A DNA stretch of 64,000 nt from Nitrospirillum iridis (GTDB lineage: Bacteria > Pseudomonadota > Alphaproteobacteria > Azospirillales > Azospirillaceae). Made by a program: the position numbers and the translations under genes. The DNA is taken from positions 198,837-262,836 of the forward strand of contig NZ_JACIIZ010000005.1 in NCBI RefSeq assembly GCF_014205765.1, written 5' to 3'. The notes beneath the pieces are model-generated. The model was not told where the DNA came from. It ran no database searches and worked only from the letters and a program-made list of their open reading frames with translations. Numbering within the stretch: the stretch's first letter is position 1; each line of letters begins with the position of its first letter. Shown here piece after piece: positions 33,915 through 42,549 of this stretch.

Positions 33915-35186
33915 ATGGGACGGTGGAGACGCTTGGGAATTCTGGCGGCCGCTTGGGCCGCGGGTATTTTGCCGGCAATGGCACAGGAGTCAGCATCGCC
34001 GGCAAGCGCCAGGACCGCCGTTGAACTGCCATTCGACCGGGCCGATCGCCTCGCCGCTGGCGACTTCGTCGGCGAAATCCATGTCTACGAGGCCGCCGCC
34101 GCACAGGAGAAGGAATCCGGCGCCATGAGCCAGAGCCTGGCAACGCAATTTGCCAGGCTGGGTCGGCCCGATTTGGCATGGATCGCCTGGAAGCGACGGG
34201 GCCGCAAAGACTGTGAGGAGGCCGCCCGTGGAGCCGCCGCCGATCCGTTGGAGACTCTGTTGGCCCTGGCGCGGGACCGCCGGGTGGTGATGATCAACGA
34301 AAACCATATCGCTCCCGCGTCACGCGCCTTCTGGCTGGCGGCCCTGCCCCGCCTGCGCCAAATGGGCTTCACCCATGTGGCCATGGAAGCGCTCTTTATG
34401 GACGGGGGCGATTGGAAAGCCAGCGAGGTGCGCGAGCACTGGATCCTTGAAGGGAAGCCCACCATCACCCCCTATCTCAGCGAACCGACTTTCGCCGCCG
34501 TCATGCGCAAGGCCATGGCCCTGGGCTTCGATCTCGTTCCTTATGACGATGTCGGCGTCACGAGCGGCGACCCTGATTTGGCGACGGCATCGCGGGAGCG
34601 GGTGGAGGCCCTCCGTCTGGCGGAGGTCCTGGCCCGCATGCCGGCGGACGGCAAGCTGTTGGTGCTGGCCGGCTGGGCCCATGTCGACAAAGGCTTGCAC
34701 CCGACAGTGCCCTGGATGGCGGAGGCGTTCAAGCAACGCACCGGCATCGACCCGCTGACCGTCGATACCACCGCCTGCCTGCGCGCTGACGCCCTGGCCC
34801 CCGCCGCCGCCTATCTGAACCCGGACGGCAGTGCCCGCATCACATCGTCACATACCGGCCGCGTCGATCTGCAGGTCCACATGCCCCAGGCGGTGGGCGC
34901 CGATCCGGTGGCCGCCGCCGGTATCTCGCGCCATTGGCTGGGCCAGCCCGTGGCCATCCCGGCGGCGCTGCTGCCCAAGGACGGCGACGGGGTGGTGGAG
35001 GCGCGCAAGCCGGGGCAACCCGCCGACACCGTGCCCTATGACCGCTTGTTCCTGCGAACGGGCGAGGTACTGCCCCTGTATCTCCCGCCTGGGCGGTATG
35101 AGTTGACCCTGCGCGGCGAAGGCGGTGACATCAAGGGCCGCGCCATCGTCACGGTTCGCGAGCCCGGCAAAGAGGCCCGTCCATAG
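33915..35186 (+). CDS. Secreted EreA/ChaN/TIKI-superfamily protein
   Basis: A signal peptide (AAAWAAGILPAMAQ) leads a 423-residue protein. Residues about 120-270 resemble the erythromycin-esterase/ChaN/TraB (TIKI) fold: VVMINENHIAPASRAFW (E129, N130, H131), GFTHVAMEAL (E158) and LVLAGWAHVDKG (H256). These Glu/His residues sit where the superfamily places its active site. The remaining C-terminal 130 residues look like a beta-rich domain. No iron or TonB gene is adjacent, so a heme/iron role cannot be assumed. Hydrolase activity is inferred from the fold. Confidence 0.65.
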   Translation: MGRWRRLGILAAAWAAGILPAMAQESASPASARTAVELPFDRADRLAAGDFVGEIHVYEAAAAQEKESGAMSQSLATQFARLGRPDLAWIAWKRRGRKDCEEAARGAAADPLETLLALARDRRVVMINENHIAPASRAFWLAALPRLRQMGFTHVAMEALFMDGGDWKASEVREHWILEGKPTITPYLSEPTFAAVMRKAMALGFDLVPYDDVGVTSGDPDLATASRERVEALRLAEVLARMPADGKLLVLAGWAHVDKGLHPTVPWMAEAFKQRTGIDPLTVDTTACLRADALAPAAAYLNPDGSARITSSHTGRVDLQVHMPQAVGADPVAAAGISRHWLGQPVAIPAALLPKDGDGVVEARKPGQPADTVPYDRLFLRTGEVLPLYLPPGRYELTLRGEGGDIKGRAIVTVREPGKEARP

Positions 35187-35224
35187 GCCCCATCCTCTCA
35201 ACATCAAAGGAGAGACTGGTCCCC

Positions 35225-36493
35225 TCAGAACAGGCCGTGCAGGGGGATGACCGTCAGCGGGTCGCCGGGACGCAGGCCGTCGCGTGCGTCCTCCACCTCC
35301 GCCACGGCGTCGGCCTGGACCAGGGAAGAAAGGGCGGCGCTGCCGCCGGCACCCACCTGATGGGCCACGGTCTCCCGTCCCTGCGGCCGTAGCACCACGC
35401 GCAGATATTCCCGCTTGCCCGGGGCGCGGGCATGGCTGAAACCGCAGCGCACGGTGATGCGCGGCGGGTCGGTGACACTCTCACCGGCCAGGTGCTGCAC
35501 CAGGGGACGGCCCAGCACCAGAAAGGCGACGAAGGCCGCGAAGGGATTGCCGGGCAGGCCCAGGAAAGGCGTGGCGCCGCCATGGGCACCCCTGATGTGG
35601 CCGTCCCTGAGATACCCGAAAGCCAGCGGCTTGCCCGGCTTCAGCGCCAGGCGCCAGAAGTCGATGCCACCCAGGTCGGCCACCACCGCCTTGACGTGAT
35701 CCTCCTCCCCGGCGGAAACGCCCCCGCTGCTCAGGATGAGGTCGGCCTTGAGACCGGACAGGGTGGCCCTGAGGGCATCGCGGTTGTCGCCCACGATGCC
35801 CGCCCGCACCACGCGGCACCCCAGGCGGCGCAACATCGCGGCCAGCAGGGGGCCATTGGCGTCATGGATGGCGCCGGGGGGAAGGGGCGCGCCGGCGGGC
35901 CGTACCTCGTTGCCCGTCGACAGCAAGGCCACCGTCAGGGGGGCACGCACCGCCAGGGTCCGCTCCCCCAAGGCGGCGGCCAGGGCCACCGCCGCCGGCG
36001 ACAGGCGCCGCCCGGCGGCCAAGGCCACCACGCCCGCCGCGATATCCTCCCCCACCGCCCGGCAATGGCGCCCGGGAGCGAGATCGGCAGGGGCCAGCAG
36101 CACGTCGCCATCCAGCGCGGCATCCTCCTGCATCAGCACGGTATCCGCCCCCTCTGGCAGGGGGGCGCCGGTGAAGATGCGGACGGCGGTACCGGGCGCC
36201 AGGGGGACCGGCGCGTCGCCCGCCGCCACCCGGCCCGACAGCGGGAGGCGCACAGGCGCCACGGCGCCCACCACGGCGTGATGGTCCAGGGCATAGCCGT
36301 CCATGGCGGCCTGGGCGAAGGGGGGCAGGCTGTGCGCCGCCACCACGTCCTGGGCCAGGACGCGGCCATCGGCGGCGTCCAGCGCCACCGCTTCCACCCC
36401 CGTGACCGGGCGGACGGCATCCAGCAGGCGCGCGCGCGCCTGGTCAACGCTGAGCAGGGTGTCGGAGGGGTAGCAGTCGTCGGCGCCTGGCAT
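35225..36493 (-). CDS. moeA: Molybdopterin molybdenumtransferase
   Basis: MoeA inserts molybdate into adenylylated molybdopterin. The 422-residue length is normal. Motifs include PPFAQAAMDGYAL, FTGAPLPEGADTVLMQED, STGNEV and the MoCF-domain loop SSGGVSAGEEDHVK, then PGNPFAAFVAF. It lies 14 bases after mobB on the same strand, so the two are probably co-transcribed. Confidence 0.94.
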   Translation of the reverse strand: MPGADDCYPSDTLLSVDQARARLLDAVRPVTGVEAVALDAADGRVLAQDVVAAHSLPPFAQAAMDGYALDHHAVVGAVAPVRLPLSGRVAAGDAPVPLAPGTAVRIFTGAPLPEGADTVLMQEDAALDGDVLLAPADLAPGRHCRAVGEDIAAGVVALAAGRRLSPAAVALAAALGERTLAVRAPLTVALLSTGNEVRPAGAPLPPGAIHDANGPLLAAMLRRLGCRVVRAGIVGDNRDALRATLSGLKADLILSSGGVSAGEEDHVKAVVADLGGIDFWRLALKPGKPLAFGYLRDGHIRGAHGGATPFLGLPGNPFAAFVAFLVLGRPLVQHLAGESVTDPPRITVRCGFSHARAPGKREYLRVVLRPQGRETVAHQVGAGGSAALSSLVQADAVAEVEDARDGLRPGDPLTVIPLHGLF

Positions 36494-36507
36494 GAACGGG
36501 CCCGGGA

Positions 36508-37026
36508 TCAGGAGGCGTGCGGAGGCAGGCCGACATGGCCCAGGATGAAGGTGGCGATGTCGGCCACGGCGCCCAGGGGGAAACGCCGCAGCCCTGCCGG
36601 CGGATCCTGCGGCAAAACATCGTCGGCCGCCAGCGCGACGATGGTGGGATCGTCGGGAAACAGCGGCGCCTTGCCATTCTCCGCCCGCCAGATCTCCAGC
36701 TTGGGCAGGGGGTCGCGCTTGAAGCCTTCCACCAGAACGAGGTCCACGGGTGACAGCTTGGCCACCAGGTCGGCCAAGGTCGGCTCAGGCGAATCGCGCA
36801 GTTCATGCATCAGGGCCCAGCGCCGGCTGGATGCCACCAGCACCTCGCTGGCGCCGGCCACACGGTGGCGATGGCTGTCCTTGCCCGGCTGGTCCACGTC
36901 AAAATCGTGGTGGGCATGCTTCAGGGTGGAGACGCGGTAGCCACGCCCCGTCAGTTCCGGGATCAGCTGGACCAGCAAGGTGGTCTTGCCCGAGCCGCTC
37001 CACCCGGCGAGGCCGAACAGCTTCAT
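36508..37026 (-). CDS. mobB: Molybdopterin-guanine dinucleotide biosynthesis adaptor
   Basis: MobB is a GTP-binding adaptor of MobA. The 172-residue protein starts MKLFGLAGWSGSGKTTLL, the P-loop, with GGGAG 6 bases upstream; later motifs are LKHAHHDFDVDQPGKDS and VLVEGFKRDPLPKLE. The open frame extends 150 bases upstream into the glycosyltransferase side, without homology. First gene of the mobB-moeA pair. Confidence 0.93.
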   Translation of the reverse strand: MKLFGLAGWSGSGKTTLLVQLIPELTGRGYRVSTLKHAHHDFDVDQPGKDSHRHRVAGASEVLVASSRRWALMHELRDSPEPTLADLVAKLSPVDLVLVEGFKRDPLPKLEIWRAENGKAPLFPDDPTIVALAADDVLPQDPPAGLRRFPLGAVADIATFILGHVGLPPHAS

Positions 37027-37060
37027 CTGGCGCTCCCTTCCTAAGGCGCGAACCGGCCTG

Positions 37061-38782
37061 CTACTGCGGCGGCTCGCGCAAGTCACGCACGTAGGCCAGC
37101 ACCTCGCCATCGCGCTCGATCCGCACGATGTCCTGGCCCGCCGGGACTTCCTTGCAGGCCCACCGGGTGAAGGCAAGGTAGAAATCCACCGGGCCGGTGT
37201 TGCGGCGCGTCGGCTTCCACGCCGGCGGCAGGTAGTGGAACACCGTGGTGGGGGGGCCGCAAACGCGGATGCGGTAGGGCTGGGTCAACGCCTGGGGACC
37301 TTCCAGCTTCACCATGGTGTCGGTCAGGCGCTTGGCCGCTTCCGACAGTGAACTGCCCCAATAGTCCAGCTCGAACCGGGGGCCGGCACCGTGCACGCCA
37401 CCGGCGAAGCGGTTGAACCAGATGGTCTCATACGGATGCAGGTGGGCCATGAACCCCACCTGGATGCCGGCGCAGGCCACCAGCAGGGCGGCCATGAAGG
37501 GGCGTAACCAATAATTCGCCGGCCAGCGCCGGGGCAGGCGCGTCAGCAGACCGTTGATCCCCAGGCCGGCGGCGGCGGCCAGCGGTGGCATGAGGAACAG
37601 CATGTGCCGGATGCCGTCATACAGCACGGCGTCCGTCGCCACCACGGCGGCGGGGGGCAGCAGCACGGCGGTGGTCAGGGCCACCCCGTCCAGGCGCACC
37701 CCCACCGGAAAGGGGCGCCGGACCGCCGCCATGCCGGCGAAGGCGGCCGCCGACGCCAGGCCCAGCAGTTCCACCTCCGGCAGCTTCACGCCGAAGCCCA
37801 CGGGCAGATACCACCAGGGCAGGTCGGTGGTCCGCACCTGCACGCCGGCGAAGGTGAAGATGAAATCCATGGGGAACTTGGAAAATTCGGCCAGCGCTTC
37901 CAGGGGGTGGCGCAGCGGGTTGACCTGCGCCCAGGGCCAAGCCGCGATCATGACGACATAGGCGATGGGGGCGGCGATCCACAGCCGGCGTACCAGGCGC
38001 CAGAAGGTGGCGCCGGTCTGGCGCGGACCCGCGCCGGCCAGCACGCCCTTGGCGACATGGGCCAGGGCGACCAGCACGATGGGCCCCGCCAGCAGCACGC
38101 CCCCGACGCGGATGCCCAGCGCCATGCCGAAGCACAGGCCCAGCATGACCACGCTGCCCCGCGACGGTCCTTGATCGGGGGCGGCATCCAGGCCGCGCGC
38201 CACCCGCACCAGCCAGGACAGCGTCCAGGCGGCGGCCACGGCGAAGGGCACGTCCTTGGGGTTGGCGAAGGAATGCCCCCACCAGTCGGGGATCAGCAGC
38301 AGGCAGAGCCCGGCGATGAGCCCGGCGCGCGCGCCCGTCTCCGCACCCGCGATGTCGCGGGCGATGCGGCGCACCGCCAGCACGCCCAGCAGACCCGTCA
38401 GCCCGCCGACCAGCCGGCGGGTGGCGTAGACATCGAAGGGCAGCAGGTTTTCCGCCAGCGCCTCGACGGTGTCGAACAGGGCGCCGTAAAGATAGAGGTT
38501 CTGGAATTCCAGAACGGCGCGGTCCCGGCCCAGCGACGCGTACCATTCCAGCGCCCGCTGCCCATACTCGACATGCAGCGGCTCATCGAAGGTGATGCCG
38601 AAATCGGGAAAGGTGACCGCGACGACGATGACCGCCGCCGCCAGCACCAGCCAGAAGGCAACGTCCCACGACGCCGCGCGGTGCCAGAAGGGGCCGTTCC
38701 CGCGCGCACCGACCGGCGCCGCGCGGCCACGGGCGGGCGCGAGGGTGTCTGCCTGGGGATCAGGGGTGCGGACGAAGGTCAT
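37061..38782 (-). CDS. Membrane glycosyltransferase, PMT/ArnT-like (GT-C fold)
   Basis: The 573-residue protein has about ten hydrophobic helices and an early periplasmic acidic motif (FPDFGITFDEPLHVEYGQRALEW), typical of GT-C enzymes that use polyprenyl-phosphate sugars. WGHSFANPKDVPFA follows near residue 170. A soluble C-terminal domain of about 110 residues (after FNRFAGGVHGAGPRFELDYWG) completes it. It starts 5 bases after the GT2 gene, suggesting the GT2 enzyme makes its lipid-linked donor. Confidence 0.8.
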   Translation of the reverse strand: MTFVRTPDPQADTLAPARGRAAPVGARGNGPFWHRAASWDVAFWLVLAAAVIVVAVTFPDFGITFDEPLHVEYGQRALEWYASLGRDRAVLEFQNLYLYGALFDTVEALAENLLPFDVYATRRLVGGLTGLLGVLAVRRIARDIAGAETGARAGLIAGLCLLLIPDWWGHSFANPKDVPFAVAAAWTLSWLVRVARGLDAAPDQGPSRGSVVMLGLCFGMALGIRVGGVLLAGPIVLVALAHVAKGVLAGAGPRQTGATFWRLVRRLWIAAPIAYVVMIAAWPWAQVNPLRHPLEALAEFSKFPMDFIFTFAGVQVRTTDLPWWYLPVGFGVKLPEVELLGLASAAAFAGMAAVRRPFPVGVRLDGVALTTAVLLPPAAVVATDAVLYDGIRHMLFLMPPLAAAAGLGINGLLTRLPRRWPANYWLRPFMAALLVACAGIQVGFMAHLHPYETIWFNRFAGGVHGAGPRFELDYWGSSLSEAAKRLTDTMVKLEGPQALTQPYRIRVCGPPTTVFHYLPPAWKPTRRNTGPVDFYLAFTRWACKEVPAGQDIVRIERDGEVLAYVRDLREPPQ

Positions 38783-38787
38783 GGAAC

Positions 38788-39867
38788 TCAGGGATGCCCC
38801 CCGCGCCCGCCGCCGGACGACCGGTCGGCCGGTGGCGCGTCATCGAAGCCCACCTTCTCATTCACCAGATACATGGGCCGCCCCTTCACCTCGGTGAAGA
38901 CGCGGCCGAGATAGTCGCCCAGCACACCCAGGCCGATCAGTTGCAGGCCGCCCAGGAACAGCACCGCCACCATGAGCGAGGCATAGCCCGGCGTGTCGCG
39001 ACCGAACATGATGGTCTTGGTGATGATGACCACGCCATAAAAGAACGAGGGCACGGACAGGGCGATGCCCAGCCAGGACCAGACGCGCAACGGCACATTG
39101 CTGAACGAGGCGACACCATCCAGGCCGAAGCGCAGCAGGCGCCAGAAATTGAAGGTGGAGGCGCCGGCATGGCGCTGCGCCACCTCGAACGGCACGGCCA
39201 CCTGGCGGAAGCCCACCCAGCTGAACAGCCCCTTCATGAAACGGTTGCGCTCCGGCATCGCGTTCAGGGCATCGACCACGCTGCGGTCCAGCAAGCGGAA
39301 ATCGCCGGCCCCCCGGGGCAGCGTCACCTCGGACATATTATCCAGCAGGCGGTAGTAGACCTTGGTCAGGAAGCGGCGCATCCACGGGTCGGTCAGGCGG
39401 CTGGCGCGCACGCCGTAGACCATCTGCATGCCCTGGCGCCACTGCTCCACGAAAGTGATGATGATTTCCGGCGGGTGCTGCAAGTCGCCGTCCATCAGGA
39501 TCACGGCGTCGCCACTGGCATGCCGCAGGCCGGCGGACATCGCCGCCTCCTTCCCGAAATTGCGCGACAGGCGCAGCAGTTTCAGCCGGGGCTCGCGCGC
39601 CTGGTGGAAAGCAAGGGCGGCGAAGGTGCCGTCGCGGGAGCCGTCGTCGACACAAATGATCTCGAACGGCAGTCCGATGTCTTCCAGCACCGGGATCAGC
39701 CGCAGGAACAAGGCGGCGAGGTTCGCCTCCTCATTATGCATGGGAATGACGACCGACAGGCTTTTGCCCGCCGGCGTCGTCGCCTGATGCGCTTGGGATC
39801 CGGACGCGGCCGAGAGGGGTGTCAACATGGGAGCGGTATCTGACTCAGGTTCTGACAACGTGATCAT
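38788..39867 (-). CDS. GT2 glycosyltransferase, polyprenyl-phosphate glycosyltransferase type (GtrB/DPM1-like)
   Basis: The 359-residue protein has a cytosolic GT-A domain (VVIPMHNEEANLAALF, CVDDGSRDGT, ILMDGDLQHPPE, near residues 40-140) and two C-terminal membrane helices (about 260-285 and 295-320), the GtrB/DPM1 layout. It would transfer a sugar from a nucleotide donor to undecaprenyl phosphate. ATG 39867 has only a weak ribosome site; ATG 39828 is an alternative. It heads a pair with the GT-C enzyme. Confidence 0.88.
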   Translation of the reverse strand: MITLSEPESDTAPMLTPLSAASGSQAHQATTPAGKSLSVVIPMHNEEANLAALFLRLIPVLEDIGLPFEIICVDDGSRDGTFAALAFHQAREPRLKLLRLSRNFGKEAAMSAGLRHASGDAVILMDGDLQHPPEIIITFVEQWRQGMQMVYGVRASRLTDPWMRRFLTKVYYRLLDNMSEVTLPRGAGDFRLLDRSVVDALNAMPERNRFMKGLFSWVGFRQVAVPFEVAQRHAGASTFNFWRLLRFGLDGVASFSNVPLRVWSWLGIALSVPSFFYGVVIITKTIMFGRDTPGYASLMVAVLFLGGLQLIGLGVLGDYLGRVFTEVKGRPMYLVNEKVGFDDAPPADRSSGGGRGGHP

Positions 39868-40664
39868 GCAGCGGCGTCCGCCTCACGAAACTCTATCGCA
39901 TCATCCGCGACGATGCGGAAGGTATCCTGGACAAGAAATGACCCGAAACGCCCCCTTGGATTTGTGCCCGGCGCACCGCGCGCCGATTCCCAACCCGCAG
40001 AGGGGTCACACGGGGCGGTCACCGCCGTCGTGACAATCATAGGGGAAGAAGGTTAACACCCCGTCACCAATCCGGGGATCATGGGCGCTTGTGCCGGGTA
40101 CCACCCAGGACCAGGAGGCCTGGGCGACGGAACGCGTTGTCGCATGCCCTCTGGGCAAAAATGTGACGAGGCGCAGAAATCGTTATGAGCGGCATCCTTG
40201 TCAGGATGCGGTCAGCTTGGCGTGGCACTGTCCCGTTGTCGCCAGCCGATGGAGACGGCAACAGCCAAATGCGGGAGCCCCAACCCCCCGCCCAAGGCGC
40301 CGGCTCCTTGGCTGGTGGCACCGGCGCCCCGCTTTCTAGACCAAGCGGATCCTCCCGCCCTCTCTGCCCCAACCGATGGGGGCGGGAGCGGCGCCGGCGA
40401 GTGCCCCGGGCTGGGGTTCTAGACCACCCTTCCCGGCGGATGTTCCCCGTACCTGCGGTGATCGGATGCGGCGTTCCTGACCTGTCCGGTCGCGATAGTG
40501 GATCTACCCAAGCCATGACGGTTGCTGCCGTCCTGTCTTGAATTCCTTCCAAGCCTACTGGGTCGGTGGTGTCATGCCACCGACCTTTTCCTTTTTGGGG
40601 CGCGCCGCCTTGGGCGGTGGGCTCAGTCCCTTATACGCCCACTTGGGTGAAACCCGTCGCCGGT
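39868..40664. other. Gene-free 800-bp region with inverted repeats and an orphan terminator
   Basis: I see no supported protein gene between the GT2 gene and the pseudouridine synthase, both transcribed leftwards. The open frames present lack family resemblance and ribosome sites. Two related GC-rich segments occur at about 40271-40347 and 40364-40440, each starting near GCCCCAACC, passing a GGCGCCGG core and ending in TTCTAGACCA. Several stems (for example CCAAGG/CCTTGG) can form. The region ends with a strong plus-strand terminator at 40561. Confidence 0.6.
40561..40596 (+). terminator. Strong Rho-independent terminator with no upstream gene
   Basis: GGTCGGTGG (40561-40569) pairs with CCACCGACC (40577-40585), followed by TTTTCCTTTTT. 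It points rightwards, yet no plus-strand gene precedes it for more than 4 kb. It lies just outside the 3' end of the leftward pseudouridine synthase gene, but its T-tract is on the wrong strand for that gene. An unannotated plus-strand RNA is the likely client. Confidence 0.8.
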
Positions 40665-41426
40665 TCAGCCGTTCGGTTCGGTGAACCCCAGGCGCTGGAA
40701 GGTGGCAACCATGTGGGGTGGCAGGGGGGCCGTGGCCGACAGCGGTGGATCGGCTGGTGGCCCCCACGGCAGGGCCACCCAGCGGGCGTGCAGATGCAGC
40801 GGCGTCACCGGCGCCGGATCGCGCCCACCCTCCAGCCGCCAGTCACGGCCATAGATGGGATCGCCCAGGATGGGCCAGCCCATGGCCTCGCAATGGACAC
40901 GCAGCTGGTGCATGCGCCCGGTATGCGGCGTCAGTTCCAACCAGGATAGCGCCTGGCCGTCCGACCCAACGGCGCTGGCCCTGACGCGCCATTCGGTGAC
41001 GGCCTGCTTACCCCCATCCTCCACCATCATGCGGGAACAGCCGGGCACCTGCCGCTTGACCAGGGGCAGGTCGATGCGCCCCTCATCAGCATCCGGGCGC
41101 CCCTTCACCACCGCCCAATAGCGCTTGGCGACCCGTCCCGCCAGGAACAGCTTGCCCAGCCGCGTGGATGCCGCCTCGTTCAGGCCCAGCACCAGACAGC
41201 CGGTGGTGTCCTTGTCCAGCCGGTGGGCCAGGCGTGGCGCGGGGGCGTCGTCCGCCACCAGCCAGGGCAGATAGCGTTCCAGATGATCGGTGGACTTGGT
41301 GCCGTAATGCACCGGCAGGCCATAGGGCTTGTCGACAACCAGCACATCGCCGTCCTGGAACAGGACACGGGCCCGCATTTCTGCGGGCGTGTAGGCGGGC
41401 GGCGCCAGGGGAAGCATGATGGCCAT
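40665..41426 (-). CDS. RluA-family pseudouridine synthase
   Basis: The enzyme isomerises uridine to pseudouridine in rRNA or tRNA. The 253-residue catalytic domain contains the RluA signature HRLDKDTTGCLVLGLN with the catalytic Asp, plus DKPYGLPVHYGT before it and LELTPHTGRMHQLRVHCEAMG after it. There is no S4 domain, as in RluA/TruC-type members. The exact target site cannot be told from sequence. Confidence 0.92.
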   Translation of the reverse strand: MAIMLPLAPPAYTPAEMRARVLFQDGDVLVVDKPYGLPVHYGTKSTDHLERYLPWLVADDAPAPRLAHRLDKDTTGCLVLGLNEAASTRLGKLFLAGRVAKRYWAVVKGRPDADEGRIDLPLVKRQVPGCSRMMVEDGGKQAVTEWRVRASAVGSDGQALSWLELTPHTGRMHQLRVHCEAMGWPILGDPIYGRDWRLEGGRDPAPVTPLHLHARWVALPWGPPADPPLSATAPLPPHMVATFQRLGFTEPNG

Positions 41427-41648
41427 GGGCAGGCGCGGCCCCGGGGGGCACCCTCGACAAGTGGAACGGAAGCGGCGTTCCTATCCCTTTAGCCCCCGCA
41501 CCGCATGAAAAAAACTTAATCCTGGCTCCATAGGCTGGAAAGTCGGTCCAGACCATGATCATCCTCGTTGCGGCCGACACCGATCGCCCCATGTTAGTTC
41601 AGTGGCATTCCGCCACGCCTTTGTGAGCAAAGCAGTCGAGGAAAGACC

Positions 41649-42422
41649 ATGACCCCCAAGGACCGCGAAGATTTGACAGCCCTGCTGGCGCGTGTGTCCC
41701 GACTGGACGGCATGCCCCGCGACCCTGAATCGGACCGCCTGGTGGGTGAGGCGCTGACCCGCCAGCCCAGCCTGCCCTACATCATGGCCCAGGCCCTGCT
41801 GGCCCAGCAGGAAGCCTTGGTCGACGCCCAGCGCCGACTGGCGGACCTGCAGCAGAGCCCTGGCGCCGGCCGCCCCGCCTCCGGCCCGCCCCCGTTCACC
41901 GGCGCGGCCCAGTCGGGCAACCAGCCCTTCAACCAGCCGCCGCCCAGCCAGCCGGCGGGGCCCTGGGGCCAGTCCTCCTACCCCGCGCAGCCTTATCAGT
42001 CCCAGCAGCCGTACGGCCAATCCTATGGGGCGCCCCAGCCCGTCTATGGCCAGCCGGCGTACGGCGCGCCGCCGGTCTACGCCCAGCCGCGCAGCTTCAT
42101 GCGTGGCATGTTCGAGACCATGGCCGGCGTGGCCGGCGGCGTGCTGGCGGCCAACGCGGTCGAATCCCTGTTCCGGGGTAGCGGCATCGGGGGCGGTGGC
42201 CCCTGGGGTGGCGGCTACGGCGGTGAACGGGTGGAAGAGACCGTGATCAACAACACCACCGTGAATGAAACCATCGTCAACGAGGGGGGCGACCGCTTCG
42301 ACCCCGGCCGCCAGGACGGCGGTTACAGCGACAGCGCCTACCGCGACAGCGGCTTTCAGAACGCCGATTATGACACGGACAGTTCCGACAGCGGCTTCGA
42401 CGACGGTACCATCGATACCTGA
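41649..42422 (+). CDS. DUF2076 family protein
   Basis: The 257-residue protein matches DUF2076: an N-terminal helical part (MTPKDREDLTALLARVSRLDG ... IMAQALLAQQEAL), a Pro/Gln/Tyr-rich middle (about 75-150), a Gly/Ala-rich possible membrane-associated segment (MFETMAGVAGGVLAANAVESLF) and an acidic Asp/Ser-rich tail. AGGAAAG lies 6 bases before the ATG. Function unknown; the family is described as periplasmic ligand-binding sensor-like. Confidence 0.85.
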   Translation: MTPKDREDLTALLARVSRLDGMPRDPESDRLVGEALTRQPSLPYIMAQALLAQQEALVDAQRRLADLQQSPGAGRPASGPPPFTGAAQSGNQPFNQPPPSQPAGPWGQSSYPAQPYQSQQPYGQSYGAPQPVYGQPAYGAPPVYAQPRSFMRGMFETMAGVAGGVLAANAVESLFRGSGIGGGGPWGGGYGGERVEETVINNTTVNETIVNEGGDRFDPGRQDGGYSDSAYRDSGFQNADYDTDSSDSGFDDGTIDT

Positions 42423-42549
42423 CCCCTCGGATCCTCGGCGGCCAGCCCCCGATCCGGCCCCGTTTTCGACCTGACACCGCGGCATCCCGCCAGACGACGC
42501 GGCCCTAAAAGCAGACAAAAAGATCATCCGTGAAAGCGAGCTTGAGACC

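Noticed and set aside
40079-40552. 157-codon minus-strand frame in the gene-free region
   Set aside because: Composition is Arg/Pro/Gly-rich without domains or ribosome site; the orphan terminator on the other strand argues for an RNA instead.
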